The notes under the pieces were generated by a model that worked only from the letters and a program-made list of their open reading frames with translations, was not told the origin of the DNA and searched no databases. From Breoghania sp037026715 (GTDB lineage Bacteria; Pseudomonadota; Alphaproteobacteria; Rhizobiales; Stappiaceae), in the NCBI RefSeq assembly GCF_037026715.1, contig NZ_JBANCG010000006.1, positions 372,001 through 436,000 of the forward strand: 64,000 nucleotides of DNA, given 5' to 3'. Position numbers and translations under genes: made by a program. This document shows, piece after piece, positions 34,611-43,750 of the stretch. The first letter of the stretch is position 1. Each line of letters starts with the position of its first letter.

Positions 34611-35612
34611 CTAAAGATAGAGCTCGTAGGCGGCCTGCACCCATCGGTAGCCGTCGCCACGCTTTTCCAGATAGCCGACGGCCGGGAAGGGCATGTGATA
34701 GCCGGTAACGGGAATGCGGTCCGCCGCCGCCATGTCGAAGAGCCGTTTGCGGGTCTGCCCGGCCTGTTCCTTGTCCATGTCGAAACGCACATGCCAGTCG
34801 GGCCTTTGGACCGAAACGACGAAGTGGTTGGCCGTGTCGGCCCAGACCAGCAGCCGCCGACCTTCGCTTTCCAGATGATACGCCATGTGCCCCGGCGTAT
34901 GGCCATGAGCCTCGACGGCCGTGACGCCGGAAGCCACGTCGTCTCCGGGCTTGAGAAATGTCGTCTTCGCGGCATGGGGCATCACATGGCTGCGCACCAG
35001 CCGGGCCGCTCCCTCGGTCGGCCCGGAAAGCCGGTCGTCGGCGCTCCAGAAATCGTATTCGCGTGCGCCCGTCACATACCGCGCATTCGCAAAGAGCGGC
35101 GCGTCGCCTTCCATGAGCCCGCCGATATGGTCGGGATGCATGTGGGTGATGACGACCGTGTCCACCTGCTCGGGTGCATAGCCGGCCGCTCGCAGCGCAC
35201 TGGCGAAATTTCCCGCCGCCGGCCGGCGGCCGGCTCCGTTTCCGGTATCGAAAACGATCAGTTCGCTTCCCGTGTTCACGATGACGGGCGTGAACCCGAT
35301 CTCCATGCGCGTGGGCGGCAGGTGGTTCTCCACCGCCAGCGCCTCGACCGCATCGGCCGGCTGGTCCTGACCGAAGATCGGATGCGGCCCCTCGAGCGCG
35401 ACGCCGCCGTCGAAGACGGTGGTGATCTCGAAGGCGCCGAGCTTGAAGCGGTTGAAGGCCGGCCGTCCGGTGCCGAGCATCGGGGCGGCGGCGTGGGCCG
35501 GCCGGGTGGCTGCGCGAAGGACGAACGGCGCGGCAAGGGCGGTGCCGCCCGCCTGAAGGCCAAGTTGCAGTAGCGAGCGGCGGGAAAGGCGAGAAATTCG
35601 GGAAATGGTCAT
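34611..35612 (-). CDS. Tat-exported metallo-beta-lactamase-fold hydrolase
   Basis: 333 residues. The N-terminus SRISRLSRRSLLQLGLQAGGTALAAPFVLRAATRPAHA is a twin-arginine signal (RRSLLQL) ending in an AHA signal-peptidase site. The mature domain has the zinc motif THMHPDHIGGL (H-x-H-x-D-H), a GHTPGHMAYHLES loop and a C-terminal ADTANHF and GYHMPFPAVGYLEK with a further His. This matches MBL-fold hydrolases of the lactonase/quorum-quenching-like broad group. The substrate is unknown. GGGAGGA precedes the ATG at 35612. Confidence 0.87.
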   Translation of the reverse strand: MTISRISRLSRRSLLQLGLQAGGTALAAPFVLRAATRPAHAAAPMLGTGRPAFNRFKLGAFEITTVFDGGVALEGPHPIFGQDQPADAVEALAVENHLPPTRMEIGFTPVIVNTGSELIVFDTGNGAGRRPAAGNFASALRAAGYAPEQVDTVVITHMHPDHIGGLMEGDAPLFANARYVTGAREYDFWSADDRLSGPTEGAARLVRSHVMPHAAKTTFLKPGDDVASGVTAVEAHGHTPGHMAYHLESEGRRLLVWADTANHFVVSVQRPDWHVRFDMDKEQAGQTRKRLFDMAAADRIPVTGYHMPFPAVGYLEKRGDGYRWVQAAYELYL

Positions 35613-35746
35613 GACTAATCCTCCCTGAACGGAAAGGGAGAGCCTACCCGCTCCGCAGGTTCCGGGATATTTCGCCGCCATCAACTCCCTCCAACATTCT
35701 CGTGATGGAGGCAGCGCACGCCCTTTTGCGCTTCCGGGCCCGGCGG

Positions 35747-36769
35747 TCAGATCCGCATCACGATCCGACCGTCAATGGCTTCCTGCTCCATGCGATGGAA
35801 GATGTCGTTGATCGCTTCCAGCGGTTCCCAGGAGAAATGCGTCGCGACCTTACCCTCGCCGGCAAATTGCAGGCATTCGGCCAGGTCCTGGCGCGTGCCG
35901 ACGATGGAGCCGCGCACGGTGATCCGGTTCAGCACCGTCTCGAAGATCGGCAGCGGAAAATCGCCCGGCGGCAGGCCGTTGAGAACCATGGTCCCGCGTC
36001 GTCGCAGCATGCCGATCGCCTGCGAGAAGGCCTTGGGGGAAACGGCCGTCACCAGCGCGCCATGCACGCCGCCGACTTCGCGCTTCAGGACCTCGCCCGG
36101 GCTTTCTTCCGCCGCATTGATGGCGATGTCGGCGCCGAGTTTGGTGGCAAGCTCCAGTTTCTGCGGGTGGACATCCACCGCCGCACAATGCATGCCCATC
36201 GCCTTGGCGTATTGCACCGCCAGATGGCCGAGCCCGCCGATGCCGGATATCGCCACCCATTCGCCGGGCTTCACTTCCGTTTCCTTCAGCCCCTTGTAGA
36301 CGGTCACGCCCGCACACAGGATCGGCGCGGCGGGGCCGAAATCGAGCTTGTCGGGTAGATGCCCGACATAGTCGGGATCGGCCACGACGTATTCGGCAAA
36401 GCCGCCATTGACCGAATAGCCCGTGTTCTGCTGCTCGTGGCACAGTGTTTCCCAGCCGGTGCGGCAATGCGGGCAGTGGCCGCATGCCGTGTGCAGCCAC
36501 GGCACGCCGATGCGGTCGCCTTCGCGGATCCCCTTGACGTTCCTGCCCACCGCCGCGACGAAACCGACGCCCTCGTGTCCGGGAATGAACGGCGGTTGCG
36601 GCTTGACCGGCCAGTCTCCGCGCGCGGCATGCAGATCGGTATGGCAGACACCGCTCGCCTCGACCTTCATCAGGATCTGGTCCGGTCCGATTTCCGGCAC
36701 CGGCATCTCCTCGATGGAAAGGGGCATGTCAAAGGCCGTGACGACCGCGGCTTTCATCGTTCGGGGCAT
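35747..36769 (-). CDS. zinc-dependent alcohol dehydrogenase, AdhP type
   Basis: 340 residues of the MDR superfamily. Catalytic zinc ligands appear in GVCHTDLHAARGDWPVKP and PFIPGHEGVGFV; the structural zinc cysteines are in CGHCPHCRTGWETLC. The NAD(P) site is GIGGLGHLAVQYAKAMGM. Very similar in layout to AdhP/AdhT ethanol-active enzymes, which interconvert alcohols and aldehydes with NAD. GGAGGAGA precedes the ATG at 36769. It stands alone on the minus strand, upstream of the MBL-fold gene by 134 bases; the two could share a transcript. Confidence 0.93.
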   Translation of the reverse strand: MPRTMKAAVVTAFDMPLSIEEMPVPEIGPDQILMKVEASGVCHTDLHAARGDWPVKPQPPFIPGHEGVGFVAAVGRNVKGIREGDRIGVPWLHTACGHCPHCRTGWETLCHEQQNTGYSVNGGFAEYVVADPDYVGHLPDKLDFGPAAPILCAGVTVYKGLKETEVKPGEWVAISGIGGLGHLAVQYAKAMGMHCAAVDVHPQKLELATKLGADIAINAAEESPGEVLKREVGGVHGALVTAVSPKAFSQAIGMLRRRGTMVLNGLPPGDFPLPIFETVLNRITVRGSIVGTRQDLAECLQFAGEGKVATHFSWEPLEAINDIFHRMEQEAIDGRIVMRI

Positions 36770-37034
36770 CAAATCTCTCCTCCGGTCTGGCTTTTGAAAA
36801 TGGGAGGGGAGGACAGGGATGCCTCCGGCATCCCTTTCGGCAGCCATACAATCGGCTTGCCCCTCCAACTAAAATATGACGTTAGGTGATTTTATCAATT
36901 TCCGGCGCTGCGTCAAGTGTGCGTTCGTTGAAGCGGGTTCACGCCGGTTCGCTGGTCTGCGGAAAACGGTGCCACAGGCTGCACGTAACCGGGACAGCGT
37001 GTGGGGAACCCGCCCAGCGGTCCTCGCCGATCGT

Positions 37035-37982
37035 CTAGCCGCGCCCGTCGAGCGCAGCCTTGATCTTCAGGAAATCGCGCCAGGCAAGCCGCTTCTGGAT
37101 CGGCGTTCTCAGAAGATACGCCGGGTGCAGAGTGGCCATCGCCTTGATCGGCCGCGTGCCCGTGTCGTAGTCGAGCCATCTGCCGCGAAGCCGCAGGATG
37201 CCGTCGCTCGTTCCCGCCAGCAGTTTCGCCGAGGCGCCGCCGAGGAAGACAAGCACGTCCGGGTCGACCAGCTCGATCTGGCGGCGGATGAACGGCTTGC
37301 AAATCTCCGCTTCCTGCGGGGTCGGCGTTCGGTTTCCCGGTGGACGCCACGGAACGACATTGGCGATGTAGACCTCGTCCCGCTCCAGCCCGATCGCCGC
37401 GAGCATCCGGTCGAGCAGCTTGCCGGAACGGCCCACGAACGGCAGTCCTTGCGCATCCTCCTCGCGCCCCGGCGCCTCGCCGACGAACATCAGCCGGGCT
37501 TGCGGGTTGCCATCGGCGAAGACGAGATTCTTGGCGGTAAGGCGCAGGTTGCAGCCCTCGAAGGCGGCAAGGTTCTCGCGCAGGGCATCGAGCGTTGCGG
37601 CTTGCGCCGCCCTTTCCCGCGCGGCCATGACGGCCTCGTCACCGGGAATGGTCGCTCCGCCGGGCGGCGTGGCCGACGGAGCCGGCTTGCTTGCTTGCCC
37701 TGGCGCCGGTCGTGGCTGGGGCGCTGCTTGTGCCTGTCTGGCGGGGATCTGTCTGCCGGGGATCTGTCCATCCGGGGGCTGCGTGCCGGATCGGTTCGGT
37801 GCGGCAAAGGGGCGTTCGCCGGGGGTGGCAGGCGAAGGCGCGCGGGACTTCGCGGCCGCAGCAGCACGCGCAGTCTCCGCGAAACGGTCGACCGGCTCGT
37901 CGGCCAGCGCACAATCCACACCTGCTGCGACATAAAAGTCGAGCAGGGCTTCCAGATCTGCGGGATTGAGGCTGAAGGTCAT
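37035..37982 (-). CDS. family-4-like uracil-DNA glycosylase
   Basis: 315 residues. Catalytic motif A is GEAPGREEDAQGLPFVGRSGKLLDRML and motif B lies in TLHPAYLLR, with VPWRPPGNRTPTPQE between, as in family 4 UDGs that remove uracil from DNA. Only two of the four cysteines usual for the 4Fe-4S site stand out (EGCNLR and EICKPF). The first ~115 residues are a poorly conserved leader, mostly Pro/Ala/Gln/Arg-rich linker. ATG 37982 is taken as start, although its AAGGA sits very close. Whether the cluster is lost must be checked by alignment. Confidence 0.87.
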   Translation of the reverse strand: MTFSLNPADLEALLDFYVAAGVDCALADEPVDRFAETARAAAAAKSRAPSPATPGERPFAAPNRSGTQPPDGQIPGRQIPARQAQAAPQPRPAPGQASKPAPSATPPGGATIPGDEAVMAARERAAQAATLDALRENLAAFEGCNLRLTAKNLVFADGNPQARLMFVGEAPGREEDAQGLPFVGRSGKLLDRMLAAIGLERDEVYIANVVPWRPPGNRTPTPQEAEICKPFIRRQIELVDPDVLVFLGGASAKLLAGTSDGILRLRGRWLDYDTGTRPIKAMATLHPAYLLRTPIQKRLAWRDFLKIKAALDGRG

Positions 37983-38200
37983 TCCTTTTTCATGACGCAC
38001 GGCGGGGCATATGGCAAGGCTGTCGCTGCGGCAGGGCGATCCTGTTGTAAACTCGCCCGCGAAACGGCTTTGCCGGCACGGAAAACAAAGGCCTCGTTAG
38101 GTCAGCCGAGTGCATTGCAGCACCAACGCGGCTCATTTAAACAGAGGCGGAAAGACGAACAGAGGAAGTCCGGCAGCGACCGGATCGGAGGTTGACAGAC

Positions 38201-39880
38201 ATGAGCGATGGCGAAGCTCTGCCCGAGCGCGAGAGCATGGAATTCGACGTGGTGATCGTGGGGGCCGGCCCTGCGGGCCTGTCCGCGGCGATCCGTCTCA
38301 AACAGCTTTCGATGGAAGCGGGCGAGGAGCTGTCGGTCGTCGTTCTGGAAAAGGGTTCGGAGGTCGGTGCCCACATCCTGTCCGGAGCCGTGATCGATCC
38401 GGTTGCGCTCGACCGGCTGATCCCGGACTGGCGCGAGGATGACACGGCACCGTTGAAGACCCCCGTCACCGAGGACAAGTTCATGGTGCTGGGGCCGGCC
38501 GGCGCGATGCGCCTGCCGAACTTCATGATGCCGCCGCTGATGAACAATCACGGTGCCTACATCGTATCGCTCGGAAACGTCTGCCGCTGGCTTGCCGGCA
38601 AGGCGGAAGAACTGGGCGTGGAAATCTATCCCGGCTTTGCAGCCTCCGAGGTGCTCTATGACGACGAGGGCCGGGTCATCGGCGTGGCGACGGGCGATAT
38701 GGGCGTCACGCGTTCCGGCGAGCAGGGCCCGAACTACACGCGCGGCATGGCGCTTCTGGGCAAGTACGTCTTCATCGGCGAAGGCGTGCGCGGCTCGCTC
38801 GCCAAAGAGCTTATCGCCAGATATGAACTCGACAAGGGCCGCGATCCGGCGAAGTTCGGCATCGGCCTGAAGGAGCTGTGGCAGGTCGCGCCCGAAAAGC
38901 ACCAGCAGGGCCTCGTCCAGCACAGCTTCGGCTGGCCGCTCGATTCCCGCACCGGCGGCGGCTCCTTCCTCTATCATCTGGAAGACAACCAGGTAGCGGT
39001 CGGCTTCGTCCTCCACCTCAACTACGAAAACCCGTATCTCTCGCCGTTTGACGAGTTCCAGCGCTTCAAGACGCATCCGGCGATCCGCGACGTCTTCGAA
39101 GGTGGCAAACGCATCGCCTACGGCGCGCGCGCGATCGCCGAGGGCGGCTGGCAGTCCGTGCCGAAGGTCTGCTTCCCCGGCGGCGTGCTTCTGGGCTGCG
39201 CGGCGGGCTTCCTGAACGTGCCGCGTATCAAGGGCACGCACAATGCGATGCTGTCGGGCATGCTGGCGGCGGAAAAGACGTTCGAGGCGCTGAAAGAGGG
39301 CCGTGCGAACGACGAGCTCACCGCGTTCGAGAACGAGTGGCGCGACGGTGCTATCGGCAAGGATCTGAAGAAGGTCCGCAACGTCAAGCCGCTGTGGTCG
39401 AAGTTCGGCACCTGGATCGGCATCGCTCTCGGCGGGCTCGACATGTGGACCAACACGCTCTTCGGCTTCTCGTTCTTCGGCACGATGAGCCACGGCAAGC
39501 CGGACTACACGACGCTGAAGCCGGCGGCCGAATGCAAGCCGATCGACTATCCCAAGCCCGATGGCGTGGTGAGCTTCGACAAGCTGTCGTCGGTTTTCCT
39601 GTCCAGCACCAATCACGAGGAGGATCAGCCGATCCACCTGAAGGTGAAGGACATGGAACTGCAGAAGAAGTCCGAGCACGACGTCTATGCCGGCCCGTCC
39701 AATCGCTATTGCCCGGCCGGCGTCTACGAGTGGATCGAGGAAGGGGCCGATGCCCCGCGTTTCCAGATCAACGCGCAGAACTGCGTCCACTGCAAGACGT
39801 GCGATATCAAGGATCCGAACCAGAACATCACCTGGACGGTGCCGGAAGGCGGCGGCGGACCGAACTATCCGAACATGTAG
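38201..39880 (+). CDS. electron transfer flavoprotein-ubiquinone oxidoreductase
   Basis: 559 residues. ETF-QO takes electrons from ETF (fatty- and amino-acid oxidation) to ubiquinone. FAD site: FDVVIVGAGPAGLSAAIRL at the N-terminus. The membrane and quinone-binding region is around FPGGVLLGCAAGFLNVPRIKGTHNAMLSGMLAAE. The 4Fe-4S ligands are in NRYCPAGVYEW and NCVHCKTCDIKDPNQNI, ending WTVPEGGGGPNYPNM. GGAGG lies 11 bases before the ATG at 38201. Divergent from the uracil glycosylase. Repeats fill the gap downstream. Confidence 0.96.
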   Translation: MSDGEALPERESMEFDVVIVGAGPAGLSAAIRLKQLSMEAGEELSVVVLEKGSEVGAHILSGAVIDPVALDRLIPDWREDDTAPLKTPVTEDKFMVLGPAGAMRLPNFMMPPLMNNHGAYIVSLGNVCRWLAGKAEELGVEIYPGFAASEVLYDDEGRVIGVATGDMGVTRSGEQGPNYTRGMALLGKYVFIGEGVRGSLAKELIARYELDKGRDPAKFGIGLKELWQVAPEKHQQGLVQHSFGWPLDSRTGGGSFLYHLEDNQVAVGFVLHLNYENPYLSPFDEFQRFKTHPAIRDVFEGGKRIAYGARAIAEGGWQSVPKVCFPGGVLLGCAAGFLNVPRIKGTHNAMLSGMLAAEKTFEALKEGRANDELTAFENEWRDGAIGKDLKKVRNVKPLWSKFGTWIGIALGGLDMWTNTLFGFSFFGTMSHGKPDYTTLKPAAECKPIDYPKPDGVVSFDKLSSVFLSSTNHEEDQPIHLKVKDMELQKKSEHDVYAGPSNRYCPAGVYEWIEEGADAPRFQINAQNCVHCKTCDIKDPNQNITWTVPEGGGGPNYPNM

Positions 39881-39970
39881 GTCCGACGTTCGGGTGCAAC
39901 TGGGCGTGCCCGAGCGGGCACGTCTGGTCATTTCGAGCGGGTTGAACCGGGTCGCGGGATTTGTGCTGTG

Positions 39971-40321
39971 GCCCACCCTTCGAGACGGCGTTTCAGGCCT
40001 CCTCAGAGCTCGGCCCGAAAACGGTAGTCGGTTCTTCGCCTCGCATCCTATACGCCTTCATATGTTTCCATCATCATCACCCGGCGAAGTCCGGGTGATC
40101 CTGCGCGCGCCCCCGAATGCTGCGGCTGACGATGGATTGCCCGGACGAAGCCGGGCAATGACGGCGGAGGGTATGGGGGAATAGCCGAAAGCGCATGGCC
40201 CGATACCGTTTCCGGGCCGTGCTCTGAGGATCAGGTTGAGTATGTTGTTGGTTATACTGAAATAACAGCACGACAACGTCATCCTGAAGCGGTCGCAAAG
40301 CGACCGTCTCGAACGATGGGC
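39971..40321. repeat. outer intergenic palindromic repeat, interrupted by a second repeat
   Basis: Left arm GGCCCACCCTTCGAGACGG starts at 39971; the right arm ends at 40321 with CCGTCTCGAACGATGGGC. These are imperfect reverse complements, flanking about 310 bases. The right arm also holds the perfect hairpin GGTCGCAAAGCGACC. This is a common alphaproteobacterial intergenic element. A different repeat (40070-40163) lies inside. The whole 39881-40410 gap has no gene. Confidence 0.75.
40070..40163. repeat. inner intergenic palindromic repeat
   Basis: Left arm CATCATCACCCGGCGAAGTC with internal hairpin CACCCGG/CCGGGTG; right arm ATTGCCCGGACGAAGCCGGG with hairpin TTGCCCGG/CCGGGCAA, ending AATGACG near 40163. 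Arms are imperfect reverse complements. The ATTGCCCGGACGAAGCCGGG form is a very frequent repeat in Hyphomicrobiales genomes. It sits between the arms of the outer repeat. Confidence 0.78.
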
Positions 40322-40410
40322 GAATTGCTGCCGGTTGACCGTGAAATGTTCCGGGCTTGAACCTCCGTGAGAGGTTGCGGCCCTTCCTATCTCTTATATG
40401 CGCCTGCTCC

Positions 40411-42723
40411 CTATTGCGCGGCCGCCAGGGTGCCGTTTTCGACCGCCTGCGCTTCCACGGCCGCAAATGCGGACATGTTGACCACGCCGCGAGATGTTAC
40501 CGACGGCGTGAGGATGTGTGCGGGCTTTGCGCCGCCCAGCAGGATGGGGCCGACATGCAGCGCGTCGGTCATGACCTTCAGCAGGTTGAGCGCGATGTTG
40601 GCGGCTTCCAGCGAGGGGAATACCAGCAGGTTCGCGGCCCCTTCGAGTTTCGAATCCGACACCACCCGTGCACGAAGCTCCTCCGAAAGCGCGGCATCGC
40701 CGTGCATCTCGCCGTCGACCGCGAGATCCGGCGCCACCTTCCACAGAAGCTCCGCCGCGGCGCGCATCTTCTTGGAGCCTTCGCAATTGCGCGAACCGAA
40801 ATTCGAACTCGACAGCAGCGCGACCTTTGGCGTGATGCCGAAACGGGCGATCTGGCCGGCGGCGAGCAGGGTCATTTCCGCCACTTCCTCCGCCGTCGGA
40901 TCGTCGGTGACATAGGTGTCGGTGAGGAAATAGGCCCCCATGGAGTTGATCAGCAGCGACATGGTGGACAGCGCACGCACGCCTTGCGCCCGGCCGATGA
41001 CCTGCTCGATCATCATCCGGTGCCGATCGAAACGGCCGTCGAGCCCGCAGATGAGCGCATCGGCATCGCCCCGGCGCACAGCGAGCGCGCCGATCGCCGT
41101 GGTGTTGCCCCGCACCAGCCGCCGGGCGCCTTCCGGCGTCACGCCCTTGCGCCCCACGCAGGTCAGGAGCTCGTCCACGTAGTCGCGGTAGCGCGGATCG
41201 TCTTCCGGGTTGATGAAGTCGAAATCCTCACCGGGACGGACATGCAGCCCGAACCGCTCGCAGCGCGTGGCAAGCACGCCGGGCCGGCCGATCAGGATCG
41301 GCTTTGCCGTCCCGTCCTCGATCATTACCTGGGCGGCGCGCAGGACGCGCTCGTCCTCGCCGTCGGCATAGATGACGCGCTTGCCGGTGTTCTTCGCGGC
41401 GGCGAAGACCGGCTTCATGATCAGCCCGGAGCGGAAGACGAACCGGTTGAGCTGGTCGAGATAGGCCTCGAAATCCTCGATCGGCCGACGCGCCACGCCG
41501 CTCTCCATCGCCGCCTTCGCCACGGCGGGCGCGATGCGCAGGATGAGCCGCTGGTCGAAGGGGGAGGGGATCAGGTAGGTCGGCCCAAAGATCGGCGTGT
41601 TGCCGCCATAGGCCTGGGCCGCTGCCTCGGAGGGCTCTTCCTTGGCAAGCTCGGCGATCGCCTGTGCGGCGGCGAGCTTCATCTCCTCGTTGATCGTCGT
41701 CGCGCCGACGTCGAGCGCGCCGCGGAAGATGTGCGGGAAGCACAGGACGTTGTTAACCTGATTGGGATAGTCGGAGCGCCCCGTGCACATCATGGCATCG
41801 TCGCGCACCTCGGCCACCTGTTCCGGCATGATTTCCGGGGTGGGGTTGGCGAGCGCCAGAATGAGCGGCCTTTCCGCCATCCGCGCTACCATCTCGGCCT
41901 TGAGCACGCCGCCTGCGGAAACGCCGAGGAAGATGTCCGCGCCCTCGATGACCTCGGAGAGCGTCCGCTTGTCGGTCTTGCGCGCGAACTTGTCCTTCCA
42001 CTCGTCCATGAGCTCGGTGCGGCCCTCATAGACGACGCCGGCCAGATCGGTAACCCAGATGTTGTCGAGGCTCGCGCCGAGCGACACCAGCAGGTTGAGG
42101 CAGGCAAGCGCGGCCGCACCGGCGCCGGAAGCGACGATCTTGACCTTGGAAATGTCCTTGCCGGCGAGTTTCATCGCGTTCTGCACGGCTGCCGCCACGA
42201 TGATCGCCGTGCCGTGCTGATCGTCGTGGAAGACCGGGATGTTCATCTTCTCGCGCAGCCGCGCTTCCACCTGGAAGCACTCCGGCGCCTTGATGTCTTC
42301 AAGGTTGATGCCGCCGAAGGTCGGCTCCAGCGCGGAAATGATGTCGACCATGCGGTCGACATCCCGGGCCTCGATCTCGATGTCGAAGACATCGATGCCG
42401 GCGAATTTCTTGAACAGAACCGCCTTGCCTTCCATCACCGGCTTGGAGGCGAGGGGGCCAATGGCGCCGAGGCCCAGAACGGCGGTGCCGTTGGAGACGA
42501 CGGCGACCAGGTTGCCGCGGCTGGTGTAGTCGGCCGCCAGATCGGGATTGTCGGCGATCGCGCGGCACGGAGCGGCCACGCCTGGCGAATAGGCAAGCGC
42601 GAGATCGCGCTGGTTGCCGAGCGGCTTTGTGGCCTGGATCTCGAGTTTCCCGGAACGCGGATAGCGATGATAGAACAGAGCGGCTTCTTCGAGCTCGCTG
42701 ATCTGCGTGGGGGTCTGATCCAT
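40411..42723 (-). CDS. NADP-type malic enzyme with phosphotransacetylase-like domain
   Basis: 770 residues. The malic domain (about 10-420) has LALAYSPGVAAPCRAIADNP, SNGTAVLGLGAIGPLASKPVMEGKAVLFKKFAGIDVFDIE, PVFHDDQHGTAIIVAAAVQNA and the GAGAAALACLNLL dinucleotide site. A PTA-like domain (about 430-765) follows, as in DME/TME enzymes of rhizobia, where it is not catalytic for acetyl phosphate but aids regulation. Converts malate to pyruvate plus CO2. NADP versus NAD preference cannot be read reliably. Ends 531 bases from the ETF-QO gene. Confidence 0.94.
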   Translation of the reverse strand: MDQTPTQISELEEAALFYHRYPRSGKLEIQATKPLGNQRDLALAYSPGVAAPCRAIADNPDLAADYTSRGNLVAVVSNGTAVLGLGAIGPLASKPVMEGKAVLFKKFAGIDVFDIEIEARDVDRMVDIISALEPTFGGINLEDIKAPECFQVEARLREKMNIPVFHDDQHGTAIIVAAAVQNAMKLAGKDISKVKIVASGAGAAALACLNLLVSLGASLDNIWVTDLAGVVYEGRTELMDEWKDKFARKTDKRTLSEVIEGADIFLGVSAGGVLKAEMVARMAERPLILALANPTPEIMPEQVAEVRDDAMMCTGRSDYPNQVNNVLCFPHIFRGALDVGATTINEEMKLAAAQAIAELAKEEPSEAAAQAYGGNTPIFGPTYLIPSPFDQRLILRIAPAVAKAAMESGVARRPIEDFEAYLDQLNRFVFRSGLIMKPVFAAAKNTGKRVIYADGEDERVLRAAQVMIEDGTAKPILIGRPGVLATRCERFGLHVRPGEDFDFINPEDDPRYRDYVDELLTCVGRKGVTPEGARRLVRGNTTAIGALAVRRGDADALICGLDGRFDRHRMMIEQVIGRAQGVRALSTMSLLINSMGAYFLTDTYVTDDPTAEEVAEMTLLAAGQIARFGITPKVALLSSSNFGSRNCEGSKKMRAAAELLWKVAPDLAVDGEMHGDAALSEELRARVVSDSKLEGAANLLVFPSLEAANIALNLLKVMTDALHVGPILLGGAKPAHILTPSVTSRGVVNMSAFAAVEAQAVENGTLAAAQ

Positions 42724-42851
42724 GGGGTGCCTGCTTCTTCGTGCGGAAAATTTGCCGCACCTTAGAACATGCTGGCCTGCGATGGAATCGAGGGCACCAC
42801 GCAAAGATTGAAAACGAAGCACTTTTTAACCGTCATGCGCAGCTTGGCGGC

Positions 42852-43511
42852 TCAATACTCCTGCCTCTTGGGCTGGCGGGCATGAACGATGAGGCGAAGC
42901 AGCATGTAGATGACGACCGCATTGAGGACGTGCCACATGAAATGCGTGCCGATGGGAAACCAGCCGCAGACCGGTCCGTCCATCGTGCGCAATACCAGCG
43001 AAAGCGTGAACATCAGCGCGGTCATGATCATGCCCTCACCGATCCGGCGGTTGCGCGGCAGGGCGACAATTCCGACGCCGTAAAGCGCAACGAGAGCCGG
43101 CACGTAGCCTGCCGAGGTGCCGAGCACGTTTCGAAGACCGAAGCTGATCGCAATGGAAAACACGAGGAAGCCGGCCGTGAGCCATATCGCCGCCAGCAGG
43201 GACTGCTTCAGGAAGCGCATGAGTGCGATGAAGAAGCTGGCGTAGATCAACAGGCCGATCGGCAGCACGTCGAAGATCGCCGTCGTCGCAGAGGGCATGG
43301 TGTGGAAAAGGAAGGAACCGATCGCCGTGCACACAGTGAGCCCGATGAGGAGCAGCGCCGGAAAGTCACGCGGTGCTCCGCGCGGCAACAGCCACCACAC
43401 GCCGACTGCGGTTGCAAGAAAGGCGATATTGGAGACCGCGTTGGCCGGCTCGGCCCAGAACGAGCCATCTATGCGCTCGCAATATTCGCTGATTGCCAGC
43501 TCTGGACTCAT
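42852..43511 (-). CDS. ceramidase-family integral membrane protein
   Basis: 219 residues, seven membrane helices. It carries the CREST/alkaline ceramidase signature: CERIDGSFWAEPANAVSNIAF at the N-terminus, GSFLFHTMPSATTAIFDVLPI (zinc His and Asp), and LRTMDGPVCGWFPIGTHFMWHVLNAVVIYMLL with two further His. These are the zinc-binding and hydrolase residues of PF05875. Eukaryotic relatives cleave ceramide amide bonds. The bacterial substrate is unknown and may be a different N-acyl lipid. Upstream are the GC-rich hairpins behind glyS. Confidence 0.87.
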   Translation of the reverse strand: MSPELAISEYCERIDGSFWAEPANAVSNIAFLATAVGVWWLLPRGAPRDFPALLLIGLTVCTAIGSFLFHTMPSATTAIFDVLPIGLLIYASFFIALMRFLKQSLLAAIWLTAGFLVFSIAISFGLRNVLGTSAGYVPALVALYGVGIVALPRNRRIGEGMIMTALMFTLSLVLRTMDGPVCGWFPIGTHFMWHVLNAVVIYMLLRLIVHARQPKRQEY

Positions 43512-43684
43512 GCCGCCTCATCCCGTCCGGACCTCCCCGCATGCGAGGGCCTCATCGGCACATTGGCATGAAGGCCAGGTGCCCATTACGATTTCACGTC
43601 GCCACTTTGCGCATTTCGCAACGAGACTGACAAGGTTTCCGGAAGGCACCTTTGTCGCACCGCGAGCCTGTCCCAGGCGTATTC

Positions 43685-43708
43685 GGCGCCCGCGGCCGCG
43701 CGGGCGCC
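43685..43708. repeat. perfect 10-bp-stem hairpin downstream of glyS
   Basis: GGCGCCCGCG-GCCG-CGCGGGCGCC. A GC-only stem between glyS and the ceramidase gene; it may act as a second stop for glyS transcripts. Confidence 0.45.
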
Positions 43709-43724
43709 GTCTCCATGCGCAAGG

Positions 43725-43750
43725 GAGCTGAGGGCCGCAGCCCTCAGCTC
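43725..43750 (-). terminator. hairpin directly after the glyS stop codon
   Basis: GAGCTGAGGGC-CGCA-GCCCTCAGCTC has 11 perfect pairs with a 4-base loop and ends one base before the glyS stop. It has no U-run, so Rho or RNA stability may be involved. Confidence 0.6.

Noticed and set aside
40357..42765. Long plus-strand open frame opposite the malic enzyme gene
   Set aside because: The minus-strand gene has full family motifs. The plus frame has shadow composition (Arg, His, Asp, Val) and no motif.
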